NCBI RefSeq assembly: GCF_008974285.1
Contig: NZ_BKZV01000002.1
Span: 524,613 to 588,612, forward strand
DNA length: 64,000 bases
Direction of reading: 5' to 3'
Source of the DNA: Thermogemmatispora aurantia
GTDB lineage: Bacteria > Chloroflexota > Ktedonobacteria > Ktedonobacterales > Ktedonobacteraceae
Of the stretch, positions 1-8,642 are shown piece by piece. A program made the position numbers and the translations under genes. How positions within the stretch are numbered: the stretch's first letter is position 1; every line of letters starts with the position of its first letter. The notes beneath the pieces were generated by a model that was not told the origin of the DNA, did not search any database, and saw nothing but the letters and a program-made list of their open reading frames with translations.

Positions 1-725
1 GCGTCCTCATGCTGGTTGGCAGCAACGGCATGGTAGCTTTCGCCGAACAATGGGTCGCCAGCGGCCTGGCCGCCATTGCCCTGGCAGCCGTCCCTTTGTG
101 GACAGCGCTCTTCGCCGGTCTTAGCGGGCGCTGGCCGCGGCGCCTCGAATGGCTCGGCCTACTCATCGGATTCGCTGGCGTCATTCTGCTCAACCTGCAG
201 AGCGGCCTGCGGGCTAATCCCCAAGGGGCCATCGCCCTCCTGATCGCCCCTATCTGCTGGTCCCTCGGCTCCGTCTGGAGCGCGCGCCTGCCTCTGGCCT
301 CTGGTCTGATGGCCAGCGCCACCCAGATGTTAGCGGGCGGCCTGGCCCAACTCAGCATTGGCCTGCTGCTGGGCGAACGCCCCAGCCTGCCACCCGCTCC
401 CGGAGCGCTGCTGGCGCTCATCTATCTTGTCGGCGCCGGCTCTCTACTTGGCTATTGCGCTTACGGCTACCTGCTGCGGCGCGTCCGGCCCGCTCTCGCC
501 ACCAGCTACGCATATGTCAATCCTCTGGTTGCCGTTTTCCTGGGCACTCTGTTCGGAGGCGAACAGGTCTCGCCCCTCGAACTGCTGGCTATGCTCATCA
601 TCCTTGGCAGCGTCGCCCTCATCTCTCTACAGCCGCGCATGGCTCCTGCCACCGGTCACAACAGTGCTACCATCGCCAGCCAGGACGAGCCACGGCAGCT
701 CAGCTCTCTGCGGACCGATCGCTAG
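1..725 (+). CDS. EamA/DMT-family exporter, 5' end outside the window
   Basis: Integral membrane transporter of the drug/metabolite (EamA) superfamily, probably exporting small metabolites or amino acids. The frame is open to the left edge. The first visible residues (LVGSNGMVAFAEQWVASG) resemble the middle of YedA-like proteins, so roughly 70 N-terminal residues are missing. About seven hydrophobic segments follow, including the typical second EamA half ending in a glycine- and alanine-rich helix (about residues 170-205). The last 30 residues are polar and look like a cytoplasmic tail. The internal ATG at position 9 is not the real start. It converges on the aldo/keto reductase gene, with a hairpin between them. 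Family is certain; substrate is unknown. Confidence 0.85.
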   Translation, partial: VLMLVGSNGMVAFAEQWVASGLAAIALAAVPLWTALFAGLSGRWPRRLEWLGLLIGFAGVILLNLQSGLRANPQGAIALLIAPICWSLGSVWSARLPLASGLMASATQMLAGGLAQLSIGLLLGERPSLPPAPGALLALIYLVGAGSLLGYCAYGYLLRRVRPALATSYAYVNPLVAVFLGTLFGGEQVSPLELLAMLIILGSVALISLQPRMAPATGHNSATIASQDEPRQLSSLRTDR

Positions 726-776
726 CAGAGAGCCGAGAGCCAAAATCATAAGACAGGAGAAGGCCAGGGAAATAAG

Positions 777-808
777 ACGGGGATAAAAACGGGGATAAAA
801 CGGGGATC
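777..808. repeat. Short tandem repeat, about 2.7 copies of ACGGGGATAAAA
   Basis: Two full copies of a 12-base unit (777-788 and 789-800) and a partial third copy lie between the exporter stop and the downstream hairpin. No function can be assigned. Confidence 0.6.
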
Positions 809-821
809 AGGATCAACGGCG

Positions 822-844
822 AGCGAGGCCGGCCTGGCCTCGCT
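822..844. terminator. Hairpin between convergent genes, likely bidirectional terminator
   Basis: A 9-bp perfect stem (AGCGAGGCC paired with GGCCTCGCT) closes a 5-base loop. It sits between the plus-strand exporter and the minus-strand reductase. There is no strong T run on either side, so it is only a candidate. Confidence 0.45.
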
Positions 845-877
845 GCCGAGAGAAGCCTCTACCCAGCAAGGGGTCAG

Positions 878-1846
878 TCAGGGATTGGCGCGCAGGAAAT
901 TCTCAATCTCCTCCAGGTCGTTCGGCGAGAGACGGAACTCCGCCGCGCCGATCAGCTCGCTGATCTGCTCAGGCCGGCGCGCTCCCACAATCGCCCCCGT
1001 TACCGCCGGATGGCGCAGCGTCCAGGCAACCGCCACCTCGCCCGCCGTGCGCCCATAGCGATAGCCGATGTCGCCCAGGAGCTTCGCCAGCGCGAGATTG
1101 CGCGACAGACGTGGCTCCTGGAAATCGGGATGGTGCTTACGCCAGTCGTTGTCGGGCAGAGCCGCTACCCGCTCCCTGGTCATCCGCCCTGTCAGCAGGC
1201 CAGAGGCCATTGGTGAATAGACAATCACCCCAATATTATGCTGCTGGCAATAGGGCAGAATCTCCGCCTCAATCTCGCGATGAATCAAGGAGTAGGGCGG
1301 CTGCAGCGAGCTGATGGGAGCAATGGCCCGCGCCCTCTCCATCTGGGCCACATTGAAGTTCGAGACCCCAATATAGCGCACCTTGCCGGCGCGCTGCAGC
1401 TCGGCGAGCGTGCTCCAGCCCTCCTCGATATCCTCATCGGGCACCGGCCAGTGAATCTGATAGAGATCGATCACCTCGACGCCCAAACGGCGCAGGCTGG
1501 CCTCGGCCTCGCGGCGAATCGAATCGGCCTTGAGCACATTGCGCACCTGCCCATTGCTGGTCTCATCCCAGACAAGCGAGCACTTTGTAAAAATGTACGG
1601 GCGTTCGTTGGGAGCACGCTCGCGTACGGCTCGCCCGACAATCTCTTCCGAGTGTCCCAGGCCATAGGCCGCTGCTGTATCGATCCAGTTGATTCCCAGG
1701 TCCAGCGCCTTATGAATCGCCGCCAACGAGTCCGCATCATCCTGTGGACCCCAGCCAAAGCTCCAGTTGCCGCCTCCAATCGCCCACGTCCCCAGCCCCA
1801 GCGGCGTGATTTCCATGTCAGTGTTCCCTAAGCGTCGCTTCTGCAT
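878..1846 (-). CDS. Aldo/keto reductase
   Basis: NAD(P)H-dependent oxidoreductase of the aldo/keto reductase TIM-barrel family, of about normal length (322 aa). The catalytic tetrad is visible: Asp56 and Tyr61 in WIDTAAAYG, Lys88 in FTKCS and His132 in YQIHWP. The C-terminal motif ITGAIVGARRPEQ-like stretch (here VTGAIVGARRPEQI) binds the cofactor phosphate. The start is the ATG at 1846, because an AAGGAG ribosome site lies 7 bases upstream; the GTG two codons earlier is too close to that site. It resembles the YajO/Tas-type general stress reductases, but the substrate cannot be read from sequence. It is followed on the opposite strand by the exporter gene. Confidence 0.92.
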   Translation of the reverse strand: MQKRRLGNTDMEITPLGLGTWAIGGGNWSFGWGPQDDADSLAAIHKALDLGINWIDTAAAYGLGHSEEIVGRAVRERAPNERPYIFTKCSLVWDETSNGQVRNVLKADSIRREAEASLRRLGVEVIDLYQIHWPVPDEDIEEGWSTLAELQRAGKVRYIGVSNFNVAQMERARAIAPISSLQPPYSLIHREIEAEILPYCQQHNIGVIVYSPMASGLLTGRMTRERVAALPDNDWRKHHPDFQEPRLSRNLALAKLLGDIGYRYGRTAGEVAVAWTLRHPAVTGAIVGARRPEQISELIGAAEFRLSPNDLEEIENFLRANP

Positions 1847-2135
1847 AGACACTCCTTCCGCAACCTGTTCACCATCTCAACTGCTTTGTGGTAGGTGCTC
1901 AGGAGGCCCTCACAGCCCCTGGCCTTCTCATCTTATGCCAAAGGAAGCCCAAAACGCAAACTCAGGCAGAGAGCCTGTTTGCAGGGAATACCCAGGGAAC
2001 GCCACTAGCCACGGGTCGCGAGCGTTAGTCCAGTCAACAGGCTGCCTCTTGCTGGTGTTGGAGGCAGCCCATCGTCGCCTGTCCGATACGATACCAGCGC
2101 CAGGGCTGCTGCCCAGCCGTCGCTTGCCAGAACAA

Positions 2136-3578
2136 CTACTCCCCGTGATAAATGGGCTGAAGGATGTCTCGCTCATAACTGCCGTACAGCAAGGGGTCGG
2201 CATACTTGCCGTAGGCACGCACCTGCTCACCACGGTCGCGGAAAAAGTCGACATACTCCCTCGGCACCGTGAAGCGCGCTCCCGTGCGTATATCCTTGAC
2301 ATAGACCTGCCCCGCAAAAGCATCCATCCAATCCAGCCCGATATTCAGGTTCGTCTGCTGAACCTGCTCGAAGAGGTTCATTTGCATGGCCCGCATATGA
2401 TCAAAGGTTTGAGCGATCATCTGATTCTGATGACGGAAATGCGCCGCCTGTGAGGCCGCCATCTGCTGGATGATCCGGTTCTGTTGCTGCTGCGAGGCCA
2501 GTGCGGCCTGGATACCGTTGGGATCAGGATGGACCGAGGCCAGAATCGCCATATACAGCGGCAGACGCCGGGCGAAGAGGCCCGGCGGAGCTTCAGCTCC
2601 CTGAGCCACGACGGTCCAGAAAGAGGCTCCCGGAACCGCCAGCGGCGGTGGCCTCGAGATCACCTCGGCTCCCCCCTCGACCGGCTGCCTACCAGCAGGC
2701 GAGGGGCGCAGATAGCGATAGTGGATACGCGCCGCCTGACCTACCGCCGCCGGCAGAGGCCAGTGACCAAGAATCTGGAGCTGCTGCACACTGCCACCGG
2801 AGAGACGCGGATAGAGCTGACGGATCACTTCCAGCGGTGGCAGATAGGGCGAAGCGAGCTGGCGCAGGAGAGCGGCCTGCTGCGGTGGCAGCCCCAGCAG
2901 CGCCAGGCCCTGCAGCATCATCTGCAGCGTTAAGGCATCAGCCGGAATCTCCAACATATAGATGGCAACACTCTCGCCCTCGGCGCTGACAACGAGCAGA
3001 TTCCCATTGCTGGCCAGCGAGGGCTGCCAGTGCCGAGGAACGGTGATCCAGTAAAGGCCCACATGCAGCGGGCGGCCAGTGCGCGCCAGCTCCTCTTGAG
3101 CCTGCCGGACCCGTTCAACAGCAGCGGTATTCACCTGCTCCGTCGATCCCGTCAGCTCGGTCAGGCGCCGCAGCAACCGCCAGGCCAGACGCTCTAGCTC
3201 CTTCTCTCGCTGGCGATAAAGATCAGCCTGCGCCGCCCGCAAGAGGACCAGGGCCTCGCCCTGCTGGGGAGCGGAGAGCACTGCCACTACCCCACGGAGC
3301 AACTGACCCCCTTGCCTGAAGCGGAGCTGGCAACTGGCCAGACGGCGCGCCTCATCGGCCCGCAGGTCGCTCGCTTCTAACTCCTGAAGCTGTGGACGCA
3401 GCTCGGCTAACAGAGCATTCAGCTGCGCAATGGCGTTGACCCCACGCAGACGAGCAAAGGAGAGCTTGATATACTCCAGATGGCGCGTGTTGATAAAGGC
3501 TAAACCCTGGGCCGGAGGACGCAGGTATTCAACAATCCACTCCGGCGGTAGCTCAGGAAAGAGCTGCTGCCACCACAT
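2136..3578 (-). CDS. Uncharacterised 480-aa protein
   Basis: I do not recognise a family. The start at 3578 is supported by an AAAGGAGG site 8 bases upstream, so it is a real gene. The protein has no signal peptide or clear membrane helix. Residues about 45-165 are helical and charged, possibly coiled coil. The middle (about 170-345) mixes beta and proline-rich segments. A glutamine-rich stretch (about 365-415: repeated Q, H and M residues) precedes a C-terminal part (about 425-480) with WMDAFAGQVYVKDIRTGARF and a VPREYVDFFRDRG motif. That tail looks like a small folded domain. It stands alone between the reductase and an HTH-GAF regulator, so context gives no function. Confidence 0.75.
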   Translation of the reverse strand: MWWQQLFPELPPEWIVEYLRPPAQGLAFINTRHLEYIKLSFARLRGVNAIAQLNALLAELRPQLQELEASDLRADEARRLASCQLRFRQGGQLLRGVVAVLSAPQQGEALVLLRAAQADLYRQREKELERLAWRLLRRLTELTGSTEQVNTAAVERVRQAQEELARTGRPLHVGLYWITVPRHWQPSLASNGNLLVVSAEGESVAIYMLEIPADALTLQMMLQGLALLGLPPQQAALLRQLASPYLPPLEVIRQLYPRLSGGSVQQLQILGHWPLPAAVGQAARIHYRYLRPSPAGRQPVEGGAEVISRPPPLAVPGASFWTVVAQGAEAPPGLFARRLPLYMAILASVHPDPNGIQAALASQQQQNRIIQQMAASQAAHFRHQNQMIAQTFDHMRAMQMNLFEQVQQTNLNIGLDWMDAFAGQVYVKDIRTGARFTVPREYVDFFRDRGEQVRAYGKYADPLLYGSYERDILQPIYHGE

Positions 3579-3990
3579 CGGCTTTGCCTCCTTTGAGCGA
3601 CTCACTCTGCTGAACACAGCCAGCAGCAGCGAGAATCAAGGGGCCAGCAAGACAAGACAAGAATAAGGGAGGAAGGCAGGAAGCCGAAAAAGAAAAGAAA
3701 GAGAAACAGAAGCGCAGCACTGTTTCAACAATATCCTACAGCAGATATAGACAGAAGCTGCGCAGGAAAGGGTCAGCGTCCACCTCCTTCTCCCTTCTCT
3801 ACCAGAGGAACGCAGTTTTCTCGTACTTTTAGGCCACAGAGTGCCGGAGCCTGTACCGGCTGACAGAGCGGCCAGCCAGAAGGTGAAGTTGGCGAACGCT
3901 TAGAGTCACAAACGAGGGAGCGAGGGAACGAGTGAGCGTGGCAGGAGGAAGCAGGAGTACGACCTCGGCTGCACTCCTCCTGGCCTGGCC
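3579..3990. other. Intergenic stretch, no gene
   Basis: About 410 bases between the regulator stop and the uncharacterised gene start, both on the minus strand. Purine-rich on the plus strand at 3650-3715. It must hold the promoter of the 480-aa gene, but I see no convincing -35/-10 pair and no strong hairpin. Confidence 0.5.
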
Positions 3991-4986
3991 TCACTCCTGC
4001 AAGTCCGGCAATGGCAGCCCCAGCAGCTCCTCCTCCAGCTGCTGCCAGACCAGCAGCTCCGCCTGCGTTACTTTCAGTGGGCGGTCGTTCAACGCCGCCT
4101 CACGCATCAGGGCCGCCACCCGTCGCTGGAAATGCTTGAAATGTTCCTCCTGAACATGCTCAGGAGGCATGGTCTGCAGATCAATCAGCTGCAGCTCATA
4201 GAACTCATGCGGCTCAAAGGCCAGCGCCAGGAGATCTGCATACTCCTGGACCAGCCGACTGCGCCCAGGCAAGAAGAAGTCAGGTCGCGTGCTGGAGACC
4301 AGCAGGCCCCCAGCCACGCAGCTGGAGCGCAGAATAGGGGCAATAGCACAGCCCACCTCTCCCTCGATCGGGCGCGCCGGATAGTAGCCCTGATCGCGCA
4401 TCAGATCCTGAATCACGATCAGCCTCCCCTGAGCCACTGTATAGCCGGCGAGCGACTCCGCTCCCAAAAAGCCCGCTTTCTGCTCGACACTGCTCTGCCA
4501 GGGACCAGTGCCTATGCCAACCCTCTTGCGCAGGCTGCGCACCTTGCCAGCTGGACCAGAGGGCGGCATGCATTGCACCACTGTAATCGCGATGCCAACC
4601 TGATGTGGATCAAGCTGCCCAATCGCCTGCTGGAGAATCAGGCTGGCGATGGACCAGAAGCGCAGCATGGCCAGCGCCGTGGCATGCGTATTGAGGACAC
4701 GAGCATAGAAGGCCGAGGGGATCTCTTCCTCTTCCAGCTCCAGCATCGGCTCCCCCAGATTGGAGAGGCCAAACTCTTCACCGAACGCTTGCTGCAGCTC
4801 CGCCCGATACTGTGGGAGAGCTTCAGCCAACAACCTCAGATTCTGAGGACGGGGCTGCGACTCTCCTTCAGCCCAGCGTGTCAAGGTCAGCGGTGTGACG
4901 CCCAACTTGTTGGCCAGCGTCTGTTTCTGCCGCGGGTCACTAATGAGGCTTGCCAGCAGTTCCCGCCAGTTTCGGCTCTGTTGCAT
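3991..4986 (-). CDS. HTH-GAF transcriptional regulator
   Basis: Probable DNA-binding regulator with a sensory domain, 331 aa. Residues about 8-55 form a Cro/C1-type helix-turn-helix (KQTLANKLGVTPLTLTRW). Residues about 90-270 match a GAF-like sensor, with the characteristic GYTVAQGRLIVIQDL and GEVGCAIAPILRSS segments. The last 60 residues are helical and leucine-rich (LVWQQLEEELLGLPL), suggesting dimer contacts. HTH-GAF proteins of this layout are common in Ktedonobacteria. The start has an AAGGTAG-like ribosome site. No partner gene is adjacent. The ligand of the GAF domain is unknown. Confidence 0.8.
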   Translation of the reverse strand: MQQSRNWRELLASLISDPRQKQTLANKLGVTPLTLTRWAEGESQPRPQNLRLLAEALPQYRAELQQAFGEEFGLSNLGEPMLELEEEEIPSAFYARVLNTHATALAMLRFWSIASLILQQAIGQLDPHQVGIAITVVQCMPPSGPAGKVRSLRKRVGIGTGPWQSSVEQKAGFLGAESLAGYTVAQGRLIVIQDLMRDQGYYPARPIEGEVGCAIAPILRSSCVAGGLLVSSTRPDFFLPGRSRLVQEYADLLALAFEPHEFYELQLIDLQTMPPEHVQEEHFKHFQRRVAALMREAALNDRPLKVTQAELLVWQQLEEELLGLPLPDLQE

Positions 4987-5138
4987 CTAACTACCTTGAT
5001 CCTTTGAAATAGTGGGTGGATACAGATCGCGCTCTTGCCTGATAGCAAAAACTGAGATCCTTCGGATAAGGTGCCAGTGGTAAAACAATCCCCTCTCGCA
5101 GCGGCTCCGCGTGGTCAGAAATATTGACAGCGGTTGTA

Positions 5139-5144
5139 ATTATA
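5139..5144 (-). promoter_or_regulatory. Candidate -10 box for the HTH-GAF gene
   Basis: A perfect TATAAT on the minus strand lies about 150 bases upstream of the HTH-GAF start. No good -35 box sits at the standard distance, so the promoter may depend on an activator or may be fortuitous. Confidence 0.4.
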
Positions 5145-5407
5145 CCACAATTCGCCCAGGGGAGAACGATAGTTGTGAAGACTCAAGGTCTGAAAAGCGG
5201 CATTTAGGCTATCTAAATAGCGAGAAGAGGCTGGGAGAACCGCTGTCCAGCGGAGAGGAAGCGAGTAAACAAACCAGCTAGCAAGCTCAGCCATCCCTAA
5301 AACCAGGGACCTTTGCGCTGCTGGACAGGGATCCCACCAGGCTACGCTGGCACGCCTTGCTCATTCGGGTGGATCGCTCGCCAGCCTCCGCACTATTCGA
5401 TGCAATT

Positions 5408-5479
5408 GGCCGATCCCTGGGCCGATCCCTGGGCCAATCCCTGGGCCGATCCCTGGGCCGATCCCTGGGCCGATCCCTG
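5408..5479. repeat. Six-copy 12-bp tandem repeat
   Basis: Six consecutive units of GGCCGATCCCTG (one has A for G at its fifth base, unit 5432-5443) end 6 bases beyond the stop of the DUF4097 gene. The repeat is in-frame (12 = 4 codons), and plus-strand frames read it as Asp-Pro-Trp-Ala repeats. No start signal or downstream domain supports a gene there. The near-perfect identity implies recent slippage expansion. Confidence 0.9.
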
Positions 5480-5485
5480 GCCAGC

Positions 5486-7303
5486 TCACTCAGGCCCCAG
5501 GGCTTCCAGCAACATATCGCCTTCTTCAGGAGAGAGCCGCCCCTCAGCGATCATGCGCAAAATCGCCTCGCGCTCTCGTTCAGGCTCGGCGGCAGTCGCA
5601 GCGGGATCAGACGAGGACGCGGCGACTGGCTGGGGCTGCTCTGCCGGATGCCAACCGGACTGCTCGGCAGAAGAAGTCGGCTTCCGCGGCTCTGTTCCGG
5701 AAGCGGGCTCCGCGGGCTGAGTGGCAGACATTTCCTCCTTCGACTCAGCTGTGGGCCTCCGTGGGGCGCGCCAGCGCTCTTCAGTCGATGAGGCCAGGCC
5801 CAGGTTGCGCAGAGCGCGCTCGACGGCCTCCATCGCCCCCGCTACTCCCTCCGCCGCCGCCCTCTGGGCCTGATCGAGCATGCGATAAAGACGCTCGGGG
5901 TCCATTTGCCACTCACGTTCCTGGAAGCGCAGACGTACTCGCGGCCCGCCACCCTGGGGCCAGAAGCGGGCAAAGCGGCGCTCCCAGGCTGCGGCCCGCT
6001 CCTGCGCACGCCGCGTTTGCTCTTCCAACATGCGTAACACCTCTTCAGACCAGCGCGCGCTAGACTCCCCTCCAGCCTCAGCTAGCTCGCGGGTCAGGTC
6101 CTGAGCCAGGCGTGTCATCTCGCGGGCCAACTCCTGACCCAGGGTTGTCATGGTCCGACCGAACGCTTTCATCTCTTGCTCGAAGTCCTCCCAGGACCAG
6201 ACGCGGGAGTAAAAAGTTCCCTCACTCGTGCGGGGATGATCTCCCCCCTGGAGACGCAGGTCTTGAGCGACCCGCAGGTCCACCAGCGCATCGCCCGAGC
6301 CATAAACCAGCGAGAGCAGGCGCGTCTCACCCAGTTCCTGGCCGAGATCGGCGCCACTGACGTTGCCGCCAACCACGGCTCGCAGGGTGAGATTAGCCTG
6401 TGCCGGCAGCGAAAGCACTGCATCGCCATTCACATTCAAACGCGTTGCTGAGCCTGGTGGGAAATCCGCCTGCAACGAAAGATCCCCCTCCACGGTCCCA
6501 ATCTCTAGAGAAGCATGGACCCTTTTCAGAACGGCATCAGCCAGCACGTGGCTCACCCTCAGCTGGCCTGCCACCTCGCGACAATCGAGATCGCCACCGA
6601 CACGCCCGAGTTCTACCCCACCGTTGATATCGCGTAGCACCGCGTCTCCCTCAACGCTGCCTACGTAGACCTGAGCAGCGCCGAGCAGCTCCAGGTCGCC
6701 TTTGACCTGGCCAAGCACCACCCCGGTATCGCCGCCTCCCTGCACCAGGGCATCACCCCCGACTCGCCCACAACGTAACGAGGCTGCAACAGCAGGCAAA
6801 CGCAGATCACCGCCGACGGAGCCAAGCAAGACCGTGCCCCCACCTTCCACAACAAGGTCGCCAACCACCGTGGAGACCTCCAGCCGCTCGACCTCTCTGA
6901 CCCGACCCTCGCCCCTGATCTCACCGCGGACTTGCACCAGGGGCACCGCCCGCACTCTCAGATCACCAGCCAGACGACCAAGTACCAGGGCTTCAGTCAG
7001 ACGCTCTGCCACCAGATCCTGGAGCGCCTCCTCCAGCTCACAGCGGCGAATGCCCTGAATGTTTCCGTCACCAGCGAGCCGGCTCACCGAGAGGACAGCG
7101 TCTGCCGGCAGCCACAGCTTCAGGTCACCGCGACAATCGCCTATCACCAGACTTTCCTCGTCTTCACGCGCCAGCCTTGTCTCCAGGGCGTGGTCGCTCT
7201 CGATCAGCACCCGCTGAAGCTCTCCAGGACGTACAACGAGATCGCCACTGATGCGGCCCACCGTGATCCGTGGCAGGGGTCCAACACTCACTGTTTGTCG
7301 CAT
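5486..7303 (-). CDS. DUF4097-like repetitive beta protein with C-terminal SHOCT-like module
   Basis: Large cytoplasmic-looking protein (605 aa) without signal peptide or membrane helix. Residues about 1-345 are a long series of short strands with recurring GD-leucine/valine motifs (GDLVV, GDLRL, GDALV), typical of DUF4097/YvlB-type beta-solenoid proteins. Residues about 365-500 are helical and charged, with many Glu, Arg and Gln (probable coiled coil). A proline/alanine/serine-rich linker follows (about 510-570). The last 28 residues (ILRMIAEGRLSPEEGDMLLE) form a SHOCT-like helical hairpin. The same hairpin occurs in both upstream genes. An AAGGAG site 8 bases upstream supports the start. YvlB-like proteins are linked to envelope stress in Bacillus; that role here is inference. 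Confidence 0.82.
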   Translation of the reverse strand: MRQTVSVGPLPRITVGRISGDLVVRPGELQRVLIESDHALETRLAREDEESLVIGDCRGDLKLWLPADAVLSVSRLAGDGNIQGIRRCELEEALQDLVAERLTEALVLGRLAGDLRVRAVPLVQVRGEIRGEGRVREVERLEVSTVVGDLVVEGGGTVLLGSVGGDLRLPAVAASLRCGRVGGDALVQGGGDTGVVLGQVKGDLELLGAAQVYVGSVEGDAVLRDINGGVELGRVGGDLDCREVAGQLRVSHVLADAVLKRVHASLEIGTVEGDLSLQADFPPGSATRLNVNGDAVLSLPAQANLTLRAVVGGNVSGADLGQELGETRLLSLVYGSGDALVDLRVAQDLRLQGGDHPRTSEGTFYSRVWSWEDFEQEMKAFGRTMTTLGQELAREMTRLAQDLTRELAEAGGESSARWSEEVLRMLEEQTRRAQERAAAWERRFARFWPQGGGPRVRLRFQEREWQMDPERLYRMLDQAQRAAAEGVAGAMEAVERALRNLGLASSTEERWRAPRRPTAESKEEMSATQPAEPASGTEPRKPTSSAEQSGWHPAEQPQPVAASSSDPAATAAEPEREREAILRMIAEGRLSPEEGDMLLEALGPE

Positions 7304-7339
7304 AAGGCAGTCTCCTTAAGGCAAACAAAACCCTCGTCT

Positions 7340-7395
7340 ATGAGCGGAGGGAGCAGCAGCCCATCAGTCAGCAAGAGGACAGAGTCTCCGCTCAT
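7340..7395. repeat. 10-bp inverted repeat upstream of the DUF4097 gene
   Basis: ATGAGCGGAG (7340-7349) and its exact complement CTCCGCTCAT (7386-7395) flank 36 bases in the 185-base gap between the SHOCT-like gene and the DUF4097 gene. It could be an operator or an RNA stem in the operon transcript. Confidence 0.5.
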
Positions 7396-7488
7396 TGCTT
7401 TCAGGTCATCCTTCGTCTAGCCGGCTGGTACCCAGGGTCTGATCAGCTCAGCCAGGCAAGGCAGCGACTGGCTACCTGGCACGCCCCT

Positions 7489-7872
7489 CTAGCGCTCCTC
7501 CAGGAAAATCTCTACGCGTTCATTCTCCTCTAGATCCTGGAAGTCGAGCAGACGCCCAGTGGAGGCCTGAGCGATGGCCCGCAGAAGCTGCTCCAGCGCA
7601 CTGCCGCTAATCTGAGGAGCCAGGCGGGTTGCCAGGTGCAAACCCACCTCGATGAGCTCCACCGGGATCGTCACACTCGTCCGGGGACGATTCTGCAGCA
7701 GATCAGTCACACGAATATGTACCAGGCGCTGGCGTGGCCTGGCCCGCGGGGCAGGCGCGGCCTCCGCAGGCGAAGCCAGGGCATCGAGCAAACGGGCAGC
7801 CTCAGCAGCACTGACCTGACCAGCCTCAATCAAACGCAGAATGCGATCACGCTCTTCAGCGGGAACTGGCAT
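7489..7872 (-). CDS. Small SHOCT-like domain protein
   Basis: A 127-aa protein. Residues about 5-34 (ERDRILRLIEAGQVSAAEAA then RLLDAL) form a SHOCT-like helical hairpin. An alanine/proline-rich linker follows. Residues about 48-125 are an alpha/beta region (RLVHIRVTDLLQNRPRTSV), ending in an acidic tail, as in the 'SHOCT-like' proteins next to DUF4097 genes. The start at 7872 has a GAGGT site and lies inside the last 17 bases of the upstream DUF2089 gene, so the two are probably translationally coupled. The likely role is regulation or assembly with the neighbouring DUF2089 and DUF4097 proteins; no function is established. Confidence 0.75.
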   Translation of the reverse strand: MPVPAEERDRILRLIEAGQVSAAEAARLLDALASPAEAAPAPRARPRQRLVHIRVTDLLQNRPRTSVTIPVELIEVGLHLATRLAPQISGSALEQLLRAIAQASTGRLLDFQDLEENERVEIFLEER

Positions 7873-8242
7873 CTGACTGACCTCGCAGTAGGCGCATGGC
7901 CTCCTCAACTGTGATCTCGCGCGCGGCTAGGCGATCCAGAATCGCGCGTCGATCAACACTGGGGCGAGGCTCACTCTCGGGCGGCCCCCCAAGAGCAGCC
8001 ACAATCTCATCCAGACGGCTGCGCGCCGTGTTGTAGGCAATATCCAGCTCACTGGCCAGCTTTTGAATATTGCCGCGATTCTTGACCAGGCGCTCTACAA
8101 AATCGAGCTGCTCGGGAGTAAGACGCCCGATCCACCCAAGGCTAAAACGCCCCTCGATCACTACACCGCTCTCGGGACACTCCAGGCGCGTCACGATCAG
8201 CTCACCGCCGCTCACCGGGTCTCTGGTTATCAGCCTGTGCAT
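7856..8242 (-). CDS. DUF2089 family protein, probable transcriptional regulator
   Basis: 128-aa DUF2089-type protein. The N-terminal half has a small beta domain (residues about 5-32). It is followed by LGWIGRLTPEQLDFVERLVK and NRGNIQKLASELDIAYNTAR, a helix-turn-helix like that of sigma-54/DUF2089 activator families. The C-terminal 26 residues (AILDRLAAREITVEEAMRLL) repeat the SHOCT-like module seen in the next two genes. The usual zinc-ribbon cysteines of longer DUF2089 proteins are reduced here to a single Cys near residue 20. It is the first gene of the cluster. The start at 8242 is chosen over 8296 because homologous sequence begins there; the ribosome site (AAGAGAG) is modest. Confidence 0.8.
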   Translation of the reverse strand: MHRLITRDPVSGGELIVTRLECPESGVVIEGRFSLGWIGRLTPEQLDFVERLVKNRGNIQKLASELDIAYNTARSRLDEIVAALGGPPESEPRPSVDRRAILDRLAAREITVEEAMRLLRGQSDASSR

Positions 8243-8642
8243 GCTTCTCTCTTCTTCACCGGGGCCATCATCTCGCCCCGGACCTCCTGAATCCAATTTC
8301 CCATATGGACCACCGGCCCAGTTCGGGAATGGCTATGCGTTTCTGATCATGATTTTAGCACAGTCGCTCAATTTCGTCAATGTATATGGCAAAAATACAC
8401 CCAGAGATGGAGAGATATACCATTGATGATGCTATCTCTACACTCACACACCTCAGGATGAGCAAAAATCGACGATTAAGTATTTATACCTAGGCAATGA
8501 GTGTTACCGCTTCTCGCTTAACCCGTCACAACTTTGCGAAGCCGCCCGGCAGAGTCGGGTGAAAGCGGCCCCTGCCCATTCCTCCGGCATAGCATGCTCC
8601 TCGTCCAGCCTGGCGACTAGCTCTCTCATCAGGAGCGTAACT
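8243..8642. other. Divergent intergenic region
   Basis: About 400 bases between the divergently transcribed DUF2089 and glycosyltransferase genes. The centre (8340-8500) is AT-rich compared with its surroundings and must hold both promoters. I cannot pick a confident -35/-10 pair, and there is no clear inverted repeat. Confidence 0.4.

Noticed and set aside
5408..5479. Possible CRISPR array
   Set aside because: Units are 12 bases and contiguous, with no spacers and no cas genes.
5313..5720. Plus-strand frame with Asp-Pro-Trp-Ala repeats over the 12-bp tandem array
   Set aside because: No ribosome site; most of it is antisense to the DUF4097 gene, and the repeat peptide is a by-product of a 12-base unit.
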